This document shows positions 1-54,930 of a DNA stretch of 64,000 nt, piece by piece; position 1 is the stretch's first letter, and each line of letters begins with the position of its first letter. The position numbers were made by a program, and so were the translations under genes. The notes under the pieces are model-generated. The model was given only the letters and a program-made list of their open reading frames with translations. It did not search any database and was not told the origin of the DNA. Where the stretch lies: assembly GCF_021018895.1 (NCBI RefSeq), contig NC_079381.1, positions 11,662,001-11,726,000 of the forward strand, written 5' to 3'. The stretch is from Seriola aureovittata (Eukaryota; Chordata; Actinopteri; Carangiformes; Carangidae).

Positions 1-990
1 GATTCTGCTTTGAAGATGATGAAACAGGGGAGGAAGATGTCAACATGGACGTCAAGGACCAGTATGTTTGACCTTAACCTCTGGTATATAAATACAATAT
101 ATTTAAAAAATATCCATCGTAACCAATATAGCTCTCCATCATTGTGTGCTTTTTTAGCATTAATAAATACATGTGTACACCCTCAGGTATGTCATTTAAA
201 TTTGTATTTAAAACAGCACTATGAGATATATCGGGCAAATCTGAGCTAAAACTATGAATAAACTTAGAGCACCAGGCAACCCAGAAAGATTTGTCATCCA
301 ATCAGTATCGTCAGACGATGAGGTCACCAGTAATCTGGTCAGTAAATCCTGCTATAGTGACATCCAAGCTTCAGATTCAGATTAGCCTACCTCCACTCAG
401 CTCCAACATTACAGTACTCGCTGAGGTCAATTTGTCAAATGACTTCTTGGAATTATTTTCTCTTGCCAAATAATGTTCTGGAAATAGCTTCTTAAAGCTG
501 TATGCAGTAAATGGGGGGATGATTTGCTTCTATGGAACTACATGAGGGTATTTTATTCAAATGGGTGCAAAGAACCCCATAAAAAACAACTACTGCTAAG
601 CTTAATAATTAAATAAAGCATAGAGGTAACTCAAAGGAACCCAAACTAGCACAAAGTGTATAATTTATGCTTTAATAGTGTGTTTGCCTCCCATCTGAGA
701 GGCCTGACCAGCTCAAACTAATCATTTATGTTCATAACCAATGCATCTAAGATGAGTGCTGAAACACCTTCAAGACCCCACAGCTACCGCTACCACTGGA
801 TTTTTCTCTGCTCATTGTGAGTCTCTCCTCGCGGCCCGCCTCTCTAACTGAGAACCAAAAAGCTCACGTCTCTCTCCATGTGGGCTCCTTTACAGAGTTT
901 GTGCTAATAAATATCTCTGCCCAAAGTTACCTTCAAAGTCAGGCCCTCTAAACTAGGCCAGACTGTTTAAAACAGGTCAGAACACAGGTG

Positions 991-1029
<39 letters not shown>

Positions 1030-1065
1030 GTGTTTAAGAGACATAAAGACATAAAGAGAGAAGCA

Positions 1066-1098
<33 letters not shown>

Positions 1099-1578
1099 GG
1101 GGGGGGGGGTGAGGGTGGGGGTGGGGGGTGTGTGTGTGTGTGTGTGTGTGTTTGTACACTGCATCTATTTAGTTTGTCTTAAGCTCAACAGTGACCCCTA
1201 CTGGTATTTAAGTAGCACAGCTGAACTACAGGACTAAAGGTTTTCATATATAAAAATATATCATTTTTAAATGATAATCTAACGATTAATCATGCTGAGA
1301 TGGTTTACTATGAATTGTTTAAGTTTGCAATATTCAATATCTATTACTGTTTGATGTTTCTGAATATTTTTGAAGACCACCAGCTGTGAAAGGTAAAGAA
1401 TTTGCATGTTTCTATTTTTTACTCAAACTGAAGATAGGGTTATTAAAATACTTAGATGTTAACACAGACCGAAACCTGAAGTCTCATCTGTTTGTTCACT
1501 CCATGTAAGGCTGACCAGCTCCAGCTATTGCATGGTAATAGCGAGTTGAGACATTTTTCTACTCTCCTCTGCACTCAC
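1..1578 (-). other. rabgap1: Partial last rabgap1 intron and left edge
   Basis: No coiled-coil exon of rabgap1 is visible on the minus strand, so the next exon is off the window. The first 71 bases of the plus strand read FCFEDDETGEEDVNMDVKDQ then a stop, or could end at a gtatgt donor. This may be chance or the end of an opposing gene. Confidence 0.45.
994..1153. repeat. Compound (GT)n, poly-G, (GT)n microsatellite
   Basis: Two GT tracts flank a run of about 14 G and further GGGTGGGGG blocks (about 1097-1129). It lies in the last, partial rabgap1 intron, 430-590 bp past the exon 19 donor. Confidence 0.9.
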
Positions 1579-43510
<41,932 letters not shown>

Positions 43511-43593
43511 GGCTGCCGCTGTTAAACTCAGCCACGCTGCTCATGAATGGAAGACGGGAGGAGGAAGTGGTGGGAGATGATGAGCAAAATCAC

Positions 43594-46500
43594 CTAGAGA
43601 AAGAAAAAAAAAAAAAAAAGAAAGAAAAAAAGCAGAAAACAGTCATGAGGTGATGAAAACCATGAAAAGCATCTTTTAAGACGACTGGAAACTTGGCTAT
43701 TTGGACACTAACCCTCTAAAAATGGTGAAACCTTTTATTCTTGACTTTTAGAGGTCTTTTTAAGCTTAAGGAAACTTTGTGGCAGCTTTACAAAACTCAA
43801 AGAGAGGGAGCATAAAGAGAGAGATAGATGGTGCAAAAGAAATGTTAAGCAAAAAAGCATAGTTCAAGTAAAAGAGATAGACAAGAGAGCAGGCTACAAT
43901 GAAGAAAAAATGGATCTGTGGGCCATTTAGAGCAGTTTTGTCAATCTCAGCAGAATAGAGAAGAGGTATTTGCAAAATAGCTTGATGCAATGCAAAGCCA
44001 TGGTGATACAAGTGTCATTCAGAGAAAGAAACATGCACATGAAAGTGAAGGATTAAAGGAACAGGCCAGCTTGCTACAACCATCCATCTATCCCATGTCA
44101 GTAATGTTCCTTACAAAGATTCAGTTGTGGTCCCCTACCACCCCATTTGACATGTACACCAGAAATATATTACCTAAACACACAAAAAAAGATGTACTGA
44201 ATGTGATAATTGCATTGTGTACACTCTTCAGTTCATGGCGGTTCTCGCAGGCCTGCCAACACAACCACAAACAACCTAAACTGAGATCCTGTGGGGAACA
44301 CTACACATCATCAGCTCATCCTTCACTTTGCCTTTCACTCCAGCTCCCTTCAGCCATCAAATATGACAACGTGTAACTAATCAGGAGACGTTTCTAGAAC
44401 TGACCAAAGCACAAATTCTCAAAAATCATATGAGATTTTCACTTTTTGCCATCAGAGGAAAAGTCAAAAAAATCACTTCAATATCAAAACGATCATTTAG
44501 TCTCTAAGTTAAGGTATAGCAATAGGAGGTAGAATTAAGGTAAGATTTAGTTTTACAAGCAAAATGAGGAAAAGCTCCATCTTTACAGTTATGTTATGAG
44601 GTGGGGGGTGCCATTGTGTGTAACACAGGAAGAAAGGCTCAACAGAAGGTTCTGGCAGAGGTTCAAGAAGAGACCATAACAAGCTATTTCTGGCAGTTTC
44701 CCCTCTCAACTCCTTCCTTTCACTCTCTCCCATCCCTCTCCCTTTCACTACTCCCTTTTCTTTATCTCTCCTCCTCCAATCTTCTATTTTTCTCAGTCCT
44801 TATTACTCTCCTCTGTTCTCCTCTACCCTTGCCCTCCTCCATTTTTCTAAAGGTTTCAGTTGCTGTTTCTCGCACATTACTCTCTTGTCAAACCCCCACC
44901 CTTCCTATTCAAAGCAGGTTAAACAATAGAGAAGTATTAAGAAAAAAGAACTGCAGTGGAAAGGTCAAAGCAGTTCATATTGTGAATTACTTATGATAAC
45001 ATTGTTATACTGACCCCAACTAACACTCAATATGAGTAGCCATCTCTGTGTGACAAGAAGGTTTTACAACTGCTTCTGCTGATATGAACGTTATTATTAG
45101 GCTTCCAATATAAATTGAGTAATATAAACTGACAGCTTAGGCTTGCACTCTTTATCTTTTCAAAGCAAACTGAAGAAATGAGCGACTGTTATTCATCCAA
45201 AAGTCCTGGGTGTTGTCTTTCACTTGTATTGCAACTGAAGTTGAAAGACAGGGTTACAGGGTGAAATGATTTGTCATGTCCACTTACTCTGAAACATAGA
45301 GTGTCAGTTTGAGCAGAAAACTGTCACTCTGAAACCTGTGTGTAGTAATGAGAATGTAGATTTTAATACCACACTCTGCTGATCTTTGCACCAAGTGTAA
45401 GTCCTATAACTTGAAGGTAAGGTTCACACTTATGGTTTGGCTCACTTGGCCAACACCTAGAAAAAAAGATAGATTGTTGCCTTTTAAGTGTTGTTGTTGT
45501 TGTTATTACAAACAACCCAAGGAGTAATGATGAAGCCATATGGACTGGTAGGTAAGTCACTCATTGTTTCAGTGACTGTCATCTTGCATCATCGATAAAA
45601 GACGAAGAGCTATGTGAGTGACAGCAAGTCATGCAGCACCTACTGGCTTACCTCATGTACCACAGGTAGCATGTTTCACTTGCCTCGTATTGAGGAACTG
45701 CAACAATTCACAGAGCACACAAGCCCGTCACACCTCTGTTTTTACCTCCTTTTCACTTCCTAATGTCATCGGAAAATCCCAGCAATTCACATGTATGCAT
45801 TAAGTTTACCAAATGATCTTACATAAATACATGCATCTCATACAAATCGAGTGATCACTTTCATGAGTTTACAATCAGAAGATGGATTTCGTGTTGAATT
45901 TATACTAAAGATCACATATATACTATCATCAAATCTTATGGTTTGCACTCACATCACAAACAAACTGAACCAGAGTCTGACTAGTAAACAACCACGCTTG
46001 AAAAGGTGCATAAAAATAAGCATAAACGTACAGAAGCAAACTTCAAACTGTATTAGATCTCTTTCAACAGGTTAACAGTTAACCTAATGGGTTAGTTGTG
46101 AAGCCACGTACAACATAGAGACAAAATATTACAAACATAGGAAAGAAGTGAATAGGTTCACTGCTCCCATTCGGGATTTCAATTTTTGAGACTGGCAATG
46201 ATCTTAATTGAATGTCAGATTGTGAGAAATGTACAATTATAATAATACGATAAATAATAAAAAATAAATATAATAAATAAATAAGCTACATTAATAAATA
46301 TAATATTTCATCATGGTCCACTGGCCATACTACAGAGGAGAACATTTTTATTAGATAAAAGATAGATATAGTTGGACTTATGATATAGGCCTAGCTCTGC
46401 AATGATTCATCATCTACCTTGCCAAAATAACACTTTCAGTCAGCAATGACAACTCACCTTAAAGCCCCTTCACACCCACAGTCTACCAACACAGGTGTTT

Positions 46501-49500
46501 GTACTGAAGTTGCATGATTAGACCTCTTCTTAGGACTGTGCTCAATTCACAGTTTCTTCACTCTCCTAATAGCTTCATTGAGCTTGTTAGGGAGCTTCAA
46601 TTTACATTGTTATCATTGTTATTACTTGATATAGTTTAGTGACATAATGTAATAACTGTAATACAGTGTAATAAGTTTCATGTTACCAAACATTATAGAA
46701 CTGTACCTTAAGATCTGAGAAATACAAATCAATATTCTAGAACTGTACTCTTCCATCCTAGATCTCTAACGTTACATGTCACTTAACATCACAGAACTAT
46801 GACATGAAATTTTACAATTGTTATCTTACATTCTGGAACTGTCGCAGGTCACATGTACAATTATATAATGTTACAATTTCAATATTCTCAGAGTACATTC
46901 TAGAATTGTAACTTTGAAAGTCCCATGTGAAACACAATTCTGTAACCCTAACTTAACATTTTACAATTTCAATTCAAAAGTCTACAATGGTAAACATTCT
47001 ACTATACTGTAATAGTGATGACACCATACCAAAAATTTGGTAGTTGAGACCAATACCAATGAAATTCCACAAATCTCAATACAGTGCCTTATTGTCTGGG
47101 TACCAAAGTATCAGTTCTCTCCAGATCCATATACCGTAACATTCTACAATCAAAATGTCACATTCTAGAAATGTAATGGGTCATAGTTATTGTTCTAGTA
47201 TGTTACAGTTCCAACATTCTAGCACTATAACTTGACATTCTACAATTATAACTTTTGGAGCAACATTTCTAGAACTTTATCCTAATATTATAGAGCTGAA
47301 TCTTTGAAACTACCAGGTCATTTAAAATTTCAGGTCACAGGTAGTTTTTTAGGAGTGTAACGTAACATTCTAAAAGTTGAAACTTCCACGTCACTAGACA
47401 TTCTCAAAACATTCTGGATCTGTAACTTTGAAGGTCCATACTCACTTAACATTCATGAACTATGCTGTATCATGTAATTCCCAGCATAGCTCCTCCCAGC
47501 TTTAGCCTGACATTAGGTCTAATCAGGAAGACAAACACCTGTGTGGATGTGCAGGGCCTTTAACCTGCAGCAGATTTCCCCCTTGGGCCAATTCCATTAT
47601 CTGCAAGGATCTTTCATCTACCAACTGTCAAATATTTCTTTATACAGATAAAATAAAAATTGTAACAAAGAGCAGAAAGGCATAGTAAAGCTCAGTCCAT
47701 AAAAAAAGAGCATCTCACTCTTTAGCAATCCAAAATCTGCATCACTCCTCAGTCCTTATTTTCACAGGCTTTTAATCTTGAGGAGACTTTGCAGATGTTT
47801 ACTCTACTTTTGGCTCAAAGGCACCAGCTTTCCATTTTTAGCACACTTGTAATCCGAATGATTAATCTAGTTCTTTTTCCTCAGACTTTTTCACTTGAAC
47901 TTTTGAGTTTCTTAAGTTTCTTTCTGGTCTTTTGTTTGTCAGTTTGTCACCAGTGGCTGCTGCTGATAAGGCATATTCCTAAAATCTTATAAACAGTCTT
48001 AGAACACATCTGTGAAAGCATTAGCAGCGAGCTAAGCATTAGCAGAGCAGTGCTTTCATGAAAACAAATTAATCAACAATATAATTGAAACTGCAATGCC
48101 TGAGCCTCTTTCAGTCCTTTACATTCTGTGGCATCCCATAAAGCCTCCTGATGGCAACTTTTTACACGTATAGGTAAAAGATTTGAATAGTCGTATCTGA
48201 TGCTACCAAGTCCTCATACTTTAACTGTGACATTAATAACTAACCAACCCTATAAGAAATACCTATAAATATCAGTAAAGTATTATGTTTGGTTAGAAAA
48301 GAAATTAAACTGTGGCCAATTAGTTTCTTGGGCCACCATAAACCTTAAAGCAGATTACTGCTTTGTAACCCTTGAGTCAATCATTTCACTAGAGAGCAAT
48401 CTAAAGCTGAGCTGAGACTCCACAACTTGTGATGTTATCTGAGAGAGATGGCAATTAGCTTCACTAACTCATTCATGTTTTAATTCACAAATACTGAAAA
48501 CCCTATCAACCTTTGCAGTTGAGCGTACACCCACACATGCATACATAAACAGAAAAAAAGTAGTTTTATGCTGGATCACACACACAAGTAGCTGTATTAT
48601 GAACACAAATAAGCACACACCCACAGGCACACATGTGCATGCACACACAAACCTAGCACTCTGTCTCTGACTAGCTGGCGGCTCCAACAAGCTTATAATG
48701 GTTGCCTTGTCACCCTGCTTCCCTCCTTTGCCTCAGTAACAGCTCTTTGCCTGCTCCTGCCAAGCTATACTGTTTGTTATCAACCTTTTTAGTGCCATGG
48801 TACACTTCCAAGAAGACACACAATCCATTACCTATCAGGCTAGTGATTGTTACAAAATCAGAAATAGAATCTCCTGTCTAAATGCTTAAAAGGTTCCTAA
48901 ATATCTTTAATTGGATGACATTTCTAAGCTCATGAGAGAATTTTCTTGAACTTTAACAGAGTTGCTTTGTATAATTTGATTTTTACACATCACATTCACT
49001 GTGTTCAACAACACCATCTTGTTCTCTACAACAGGAGACCTAAGTAACAGACTGGTTCTTTATTCCATCTTACTATTTTTACCCCAGCCACACCTTTCCC
49101 GTGAAAACTTGAAACTTTTGTTTTAATTCTTGCTTCTTAAATGTTATTTTTTTCTATCTTCTAACAGCACAGGACAGAGGAAAAGAAATGGAGCACTATT
49201 TTGTCACCATGACAACAACACCCTCATCATTTGCAGCATTTCATTTGGTCCAAACCACCTTTGGCAAAGGTGGCGATATTCATGCAAATATTTTGCTGCT
49301 CATATGTCCTGGTAATTCTGACTGATAGAGTTCTTAAAGTTAATTCTGCTTTTCAATAAAATACAGCATCTTAGACATGAATAAGATTAAATAGATTTAT
49401 AAGATTACAGGATCTACCCTTCACTTCTATGTTCCGCACAGGGAAGTAAAATGTCCAATATTTACACTTACATATTCAAAGCACCAGGGTGTAAAATATT

Positions 49501-52500
49501 TTACTACATAATATAATTTACTACATAAAATGTCAAAACATAAAGTTTATTTCCCAGTGACCTACTTTAATTGTGTGTTTTGTCTAACCAACAATCTAAA
49601 AGGTAGTCAATTTAATATCACATATGGATAAAAAAAAGCAGTAAATGTTCAAATCCAAAATTTCTATTTGATCCACAGAAATTTTGCAATTTTTCCTTGA
49701 ATGATGCCATTTATCTATTGTCAAATTATTTATTGATTAATCTAGCAACGCCTTGACATTAGCTCTTAAAAAGTTTGTTTACCAAAAAGGTCAATGAGTT
49801 CAGTGACTGATACAATGTGTATTACAATGTGGTACTGGATACATGAAAAATAGTAAATTACCTTGTTTTGATAGGAGAAAAAAAAGAAGCATGTATTTAG
49901 TGATAATATGCAGTGAAGTTCAATCTAAATTGCATCTTTCAGGATTACAGGAGTTAGAGCTCAGAGTTTTACCAACATAGCTATTAATGCACAAAGTGAT
50001 AACCGCAGTTGGGCTGATGTAGTCTGGGTGTGACCTGCAACTAATTTTGGGACCAAATGACTGACAAAAGTGGCCTCTCTTAGCTGTTTGTCACAGGTAA
50101 AAGCAGAAGCACAGCATCTGACAAGAGTATCTATGTCGATCCATGTGTAAAAATGTGGACACTGGAAACCTATGCCTGTCTTTTTGCTCTTTCTCCACCA
50201 CTCTCCAGCTGAATGGTCTGTTCTGGGCTGCCAGCTGGGCGCTGCGTGCACCTCACAAGGGAGAGGAAGACACAGCCAGACACAGCCAGAGAGCATTCAG
50301 GCTTGCAGCACAGTCCCTTTTGACGTGCCTCACAGCAGTGATTTCAGCCAGGCAGAGACACCGGTGAGAAAGGGAGAGGCAGAAAGGAAAAGGAGAAAGA
50401 ATGAAAGCTGAACTACCACAAGGTCAGTCACAAGGTATGGTACGGAAGGAAAGAGAAAGAAAAAGAAATGAAAGAGGGGCTCTGAATGATCAGGTCAAGA
50501 TGTACAACTCCAGGAAACACATACACACACAGACAGACACATGTAGAGCCTAATTTACATCTTATTTGTCCTGTGTGATCACCTAATAACCATCTCAGTG
50601 CAGCTCGACAGCAGAGCGCAGGCTCCCAGTTGCCTATCCAGGAATGAAACCTTTGCATGTTTCAAACTCAACAACAAAATAATTTCACATGACTGAGAAA
50701 AAAAAAAAACGACTTTATCACACAGTGCGGGCCGGCCTTTTAACTTCTGAAATGAAGAATTGGCTACACCAACTGCCTCCACTGTGAGATACTGAGCCAC
50801 ACAATGTGTAGCTATTCACAGACATTTATTTATCAGTAGATTATATATAAGCTCATAATGGAAACTTGACACCTGTGTGTGTAAGTGAATATGTGCTCCA
50901 ACAACAAACAGTTGTTAAGGGTAAAGGCCTTTAGACATTGGAATTGAAAGCAGCAAGTGCCACTTATACAAGGTTAAAGTTAGGACTAAGCTTATTATAA
51001 ACACATATCATGTGAATTCTGGAGAATAAAAGTGAGAGGAAACTGAATTTCACTCTTAAAATACCAGATAAGACAACAGTTGTATAAATATTGATATTCT
51101 ACATTATTAAAGGGATCAGGGATCATTATTATACAAGATGTTCAGGATGGCCTAATTTCAACTCAATGAATTATTCAATCATCATTCTTTACCATGAACT
51201 GTTTTGTGTTTTTACTCCTTCACCACATTGCCATTTGACTAAAGGGGCTGGCTGCAGTTCAAGACTTAGCACAAATGCAGGGTGATTGCAATAGGAACTG
51301 AACACACTAACAATAAATTTAGGGATGTTACACATTTCTTGTCACTGCGGTTGTTCACGAAGCATCTAATGTGAGGACTGAAATATCACTGGTTACACAT
51401 CCTAAAAACCAGCTAAAAAAATAACCAGTCCTTTCCTACAAATAAATAAAATTTAAATAGTAGAATAATGAAGAAGCAATCACTGGTATATAACGCTGAT
51501 TAAAGTTCTAGCCCACCTGGAGGTTAATGACAGGAAGTCTGAATAATTTGAAGGATTGATTAATATTAAATACAGGCTATAAGCTATGTATATCAGGATA
51601 AGTCATTAAATATTACCAAAGCAATTACTAACTTTTCTGATCTGAATTATTAGCAGTGGGGTTTTTTTTTTTAAATCCACAGCTGCATGCTCACAGACAG
51701 AGATCACCTATAAAGACGACAAGCTTGGATTTTAGATGCAAGTTTGCACCCATTGGTGAATGAAGGTAAGTCACAGTGTGAATGCAACATTATTGATGCT
51801 TCACATAATCAAGCCCTTCACAGTTCCACAAGGCTCCACAGAAAGTTCTGCTATTGTGGAAAGACTCTCTCCAGAATGCCTCCAAACACTTTTATCTACA
51901 TTTAAGTTTGATAAATAAACCGATAACTGTCTGGTTTGAAAGAACCAATTCAGCAGTTCGGGCAAAAAGCTGAATCAGCAAACGGTACACCTAATTTTCA
52001 AGTCGTTGAACAGTACACAAACACCCACAGCTACTCATGCAGCCATTGCATAATGCCACCAAAAACCTGACATTTCCTCCAAGCTCATTGTGGATGTTTT
52101 GAAATTCAACTGTGATTTATGTTGAGTCAGCAATGAGCAAGGGAAAAGGTTTTGCAGATGTTACTGAGTGCATGAACTAATTCTTTGAACTCTTTTGTAA
52201 CTCCTCTCTTAGCTATAAAATGCGTTTCCATGCTTTTGACCCTACATAGTCTCCTTTTATCTCATCCACAGCAGCTGGATGAAGGAACCACTAATCCACT
52301 GCAGTTCATGCCAGCCCCCCACCCCCCGCCATTCAGTCTCCACCAGCTCCCCAAATAACAGGTGCATCTGAGGGGCGTTGTTGGGATTTCAGAACATTCA
52401 GGGCTCAGTCTAAAATCAGTTACAGACCAAGCTATAATAGGAGGGATGCCAGGAGACACACCAAGAGAAAATATGTGACAGCTCAACAGCAAAATGCATC

Positions 52501-54785
52501 AATTAGGTCTGACATCTTTGGTCCTGAGAAAGGGTTTATAGTACACAACTTTGGTTGTATAGTTAAGTCCTATATTTTATTATGGATCACTTGACAGTTG
52601 TAAGAAAATGTGGCTGACACGTAGATGCTTAAAAAAATACTAAAACTAATTTTTAAAACTTCATTCAAATGAGTTGTTACATCTTTTGATCCCTTCTATA
52701 TATTGTTAGTATTGCATTTCAGTATTAACATTGTTGCTATTTTGTTATTATTTTTCCATTTGTTCTGAGTTATCATCACAATCCCAATATTGCAGTCTGT
52801 TTTTTGTAATAATTACTAATAAAGAGATGCCTCAAATCAAATTGGAATTAATACTAATTGGTGAAAAAAATATCATACTCATACTGTCTTAAAAAACATA
52901 ATAGAAAGTATATTTGAAGAAGCACTGACCTTTGTACTCCTCTAGTATACATAATAAATGTTATGAATATAGCAAATATTTGCATACAGACAAATCTGAG
53001 TGTTGTGTTTTTTGTGCATGCATGCATGTATCACCTGATGAGGCTTTACTGCAATACCTGTGCTTCAGGAAACAGAACAGGAACAAAGAGCTGAGTGAAG
53101 TGGCAGTTGGCACAGTTGGCCAAAGTTACCATACATGTTGTCCACTGTTGTGAAAAATATTCAAAGACACAACAAGGCAAAAGCTACTGGTTTCAAGAAT
53201 TCTATCGTCTGTGGCAATAATAACCTGACAACAGCTAGTTCGCTGTTGCAACTGATTATGTCTCATTACTGGCAGAAAGTGAGAGAAATATAGAATATTA
53301 CTCAGTACAAATGGATTATTTGGTCAATATGTGCTGGCATTACTTGCACTACTATTTACATATTTACAGTTATAAAGCTAGTTTGTAAATGTGTTATAGC
53401 AGTGATTTTAGCTATTGTAATGAGTATTTCTGTGAACTAGAGGCACTGGTAAAATTATTCAACAGGATTATTCAACATAATAATCAAGTACCTTCAGGCA
53501 ATGCCTCACAGTAGACAACTCTCAAATCTTGATTGTCAAGACACCCATGCACCTGCTGGTCCCTCCCTTATCATGTGACAATAACAAAACTTCAACTAAC
53601 AAAAAAAAAATAAGAGTGGTAATGATCCTTGAGTCTGAGTACTTGACTTTGAAGCAGAACTTAATTCTACCTGTAAATATCTGTAGGGTAGTTCGTATTA
53701 ACTGCTACTGTTTCAAACAGATATTTATTGTCAACACCTAGACATACAATTAAAAGGTTTTCATCTCGTTTGTTATAACAATCTAAGTAGAATAGACGTT
53801 ACCTAAACCAATCTGTAATCATATTCAGCTATATCGCTTCATCTAATCCTACTCTATGTCTGTATTACCTATATGTCGAAATGCACTTGAAATTATATGG
53901 AACACTCCCATTAACGTGATCATCAGTGTATTGTGAGGTACTGCTGAATGAATTAATACACCATAAACAAACAACAGTATCTTGCAGTATCTATTATCGG
54001 TACTACCAGCCTGTGCAGACACCGTATGTTGAAAACGAAAACAGAGCACACCCAGCTGTCACTCTGCCCTGTGCTAAGGTATTAACAGTGTCAAATAAAA
54101 AGAGTTAAAGCAATTTAGATAAAATATGTGTTACACTAGTCACAACTACTCCAGAATGGTTTCACAATCATTTACTATTTGACAGATAGTCTAGATATCA
54201 TGGTAGCATACACAGTAATTGGCTTTCTGGACACCACTTAATCTGGTTACAAGCAAACCTGCTACATGTTAATGTAGCGTGTACAGCCTCATAAGGGCCC
54301 TGATACGTTTCAAACGCCACAGTTCTTTGACAGATAAGTTATCCATGGTTAAATATCTTATGCTCGATAATGCTGGAGCTTAATGTAGCTAGCTCTACAG
54401 ATAACTTACTGCCTCACTTAGCCCTTACCAACCTGCCCAACGTTAGCTAAGATAGCTATTCACCAGTCATCGATTCAACGCCCGACAGAAATGTTTAACT
54501 ACACCGTGACCAACTAACTAAACTATTCCGCCACCATAAAGTAATTAATGCGAACTGCTATTTCAAAAGTGTTCGCAATATTTTGGTGAATAAACCCGCT
54601 GACTGGCCCTCGCTGGAGAGAGCCTTGATACAGGCCATTACTGTATATAGCTGGCTAGCTAACGTATGCTAGCCATGCTACCCTGAGAGTTACAACCAAC
54701 AAAAAGGTATATTTCTTCATAACTGAAGAGACAGCTGCATTTAACTTTAAGAGTAAGAAGCATGTGCAAGTGCAAAACATCTTAC
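43594..54785 (-). other. rabgap1: rabgap1 intron 1 (11.2 kb)
   Basis: No convincing exon is seen; the open frames are short and lack paired splice signals with family similarity. A poly-pyrimidine tract on the transcript strand precedes exon 2. The notable content is the degenerate array at 46670-47470. The rest is AT-rich DNA with no clear structure. Confidence 0.7.
46670..47470. repeat. Degenerate tandem array of 'acattctagaactgtaac'-like units
   Basis: Variants of ATTCTAGAACTGTAAC recur irregularly, for example near 46733, 46830, 46900, 47162, 47215, 47262 and 47410. They are often joined by 'acattctacaat' or 'aacttgac' segments. The spacing is uneven, so this is an old, diverged array. 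A short, different repeat-like piece (about 47010-47130) interrupts it. Confidence 0.6.
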
Positions 54786-54930
54786 CTTTATTCCCACAGT
54801 TATATTTATTCCAATGGTGGTTGGCACAACATTGCACTCTCCCAGTAACATCAGCAGCAAACAGCATCCAGCCGAGCTGTAAACACAACCCCAACCAACC
54901 CGCTGACATCCACACTGCGCATGCGCCTGT
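54786..54930 (-). promoter_or_regulatory. rabgap1: Probable rabgap1 noncoding first exon and promoter
   Basis: On the minus strand a consensus donor (GTGGGAATAAAG followed by gtaag) ends a candidate exon at 54786. The next acceptor on this strand that leads into coding sequence is exon 2 at 43593. The region is locally GC-richer than its surroundings. It holds the perfect NRF1-type palindrome TGCGCATGCGC at 54916-54926, typical of TATA-less housekeeping promoters, as expected for a widely expressed RabGAP. The upper limit is approximate because a start site cannot be read from sequence alone. Confidence 0.6.
54916..54926. promoter_or_regulatory. NRF1-type palindrome TGCGCATGCGC
   Basis: This is an exact match to the core NRF1 recognition palindrome, inside the presumed rabgap1 promoter and about 130 bp upstream of the first donor site. 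Binding by NRF1 is inferred from the motif only. Confidence 0.55.

Noticed and set aside
988..1182. Open frames made of CVCVCV or HTHTHT through GT/CA tracts (also near 5500, 12700, 14300, 15900, 29700, 33900)
   Set aside because: These are translations of dinucleotide repeats with no splice context, start context or family similarity.
50000..50300. 111-residue minus-strand open frame in rabgap1 intron 1
   Set aside because: It has no recognisable motif and no paired splice signals that would join it to rabgap1.
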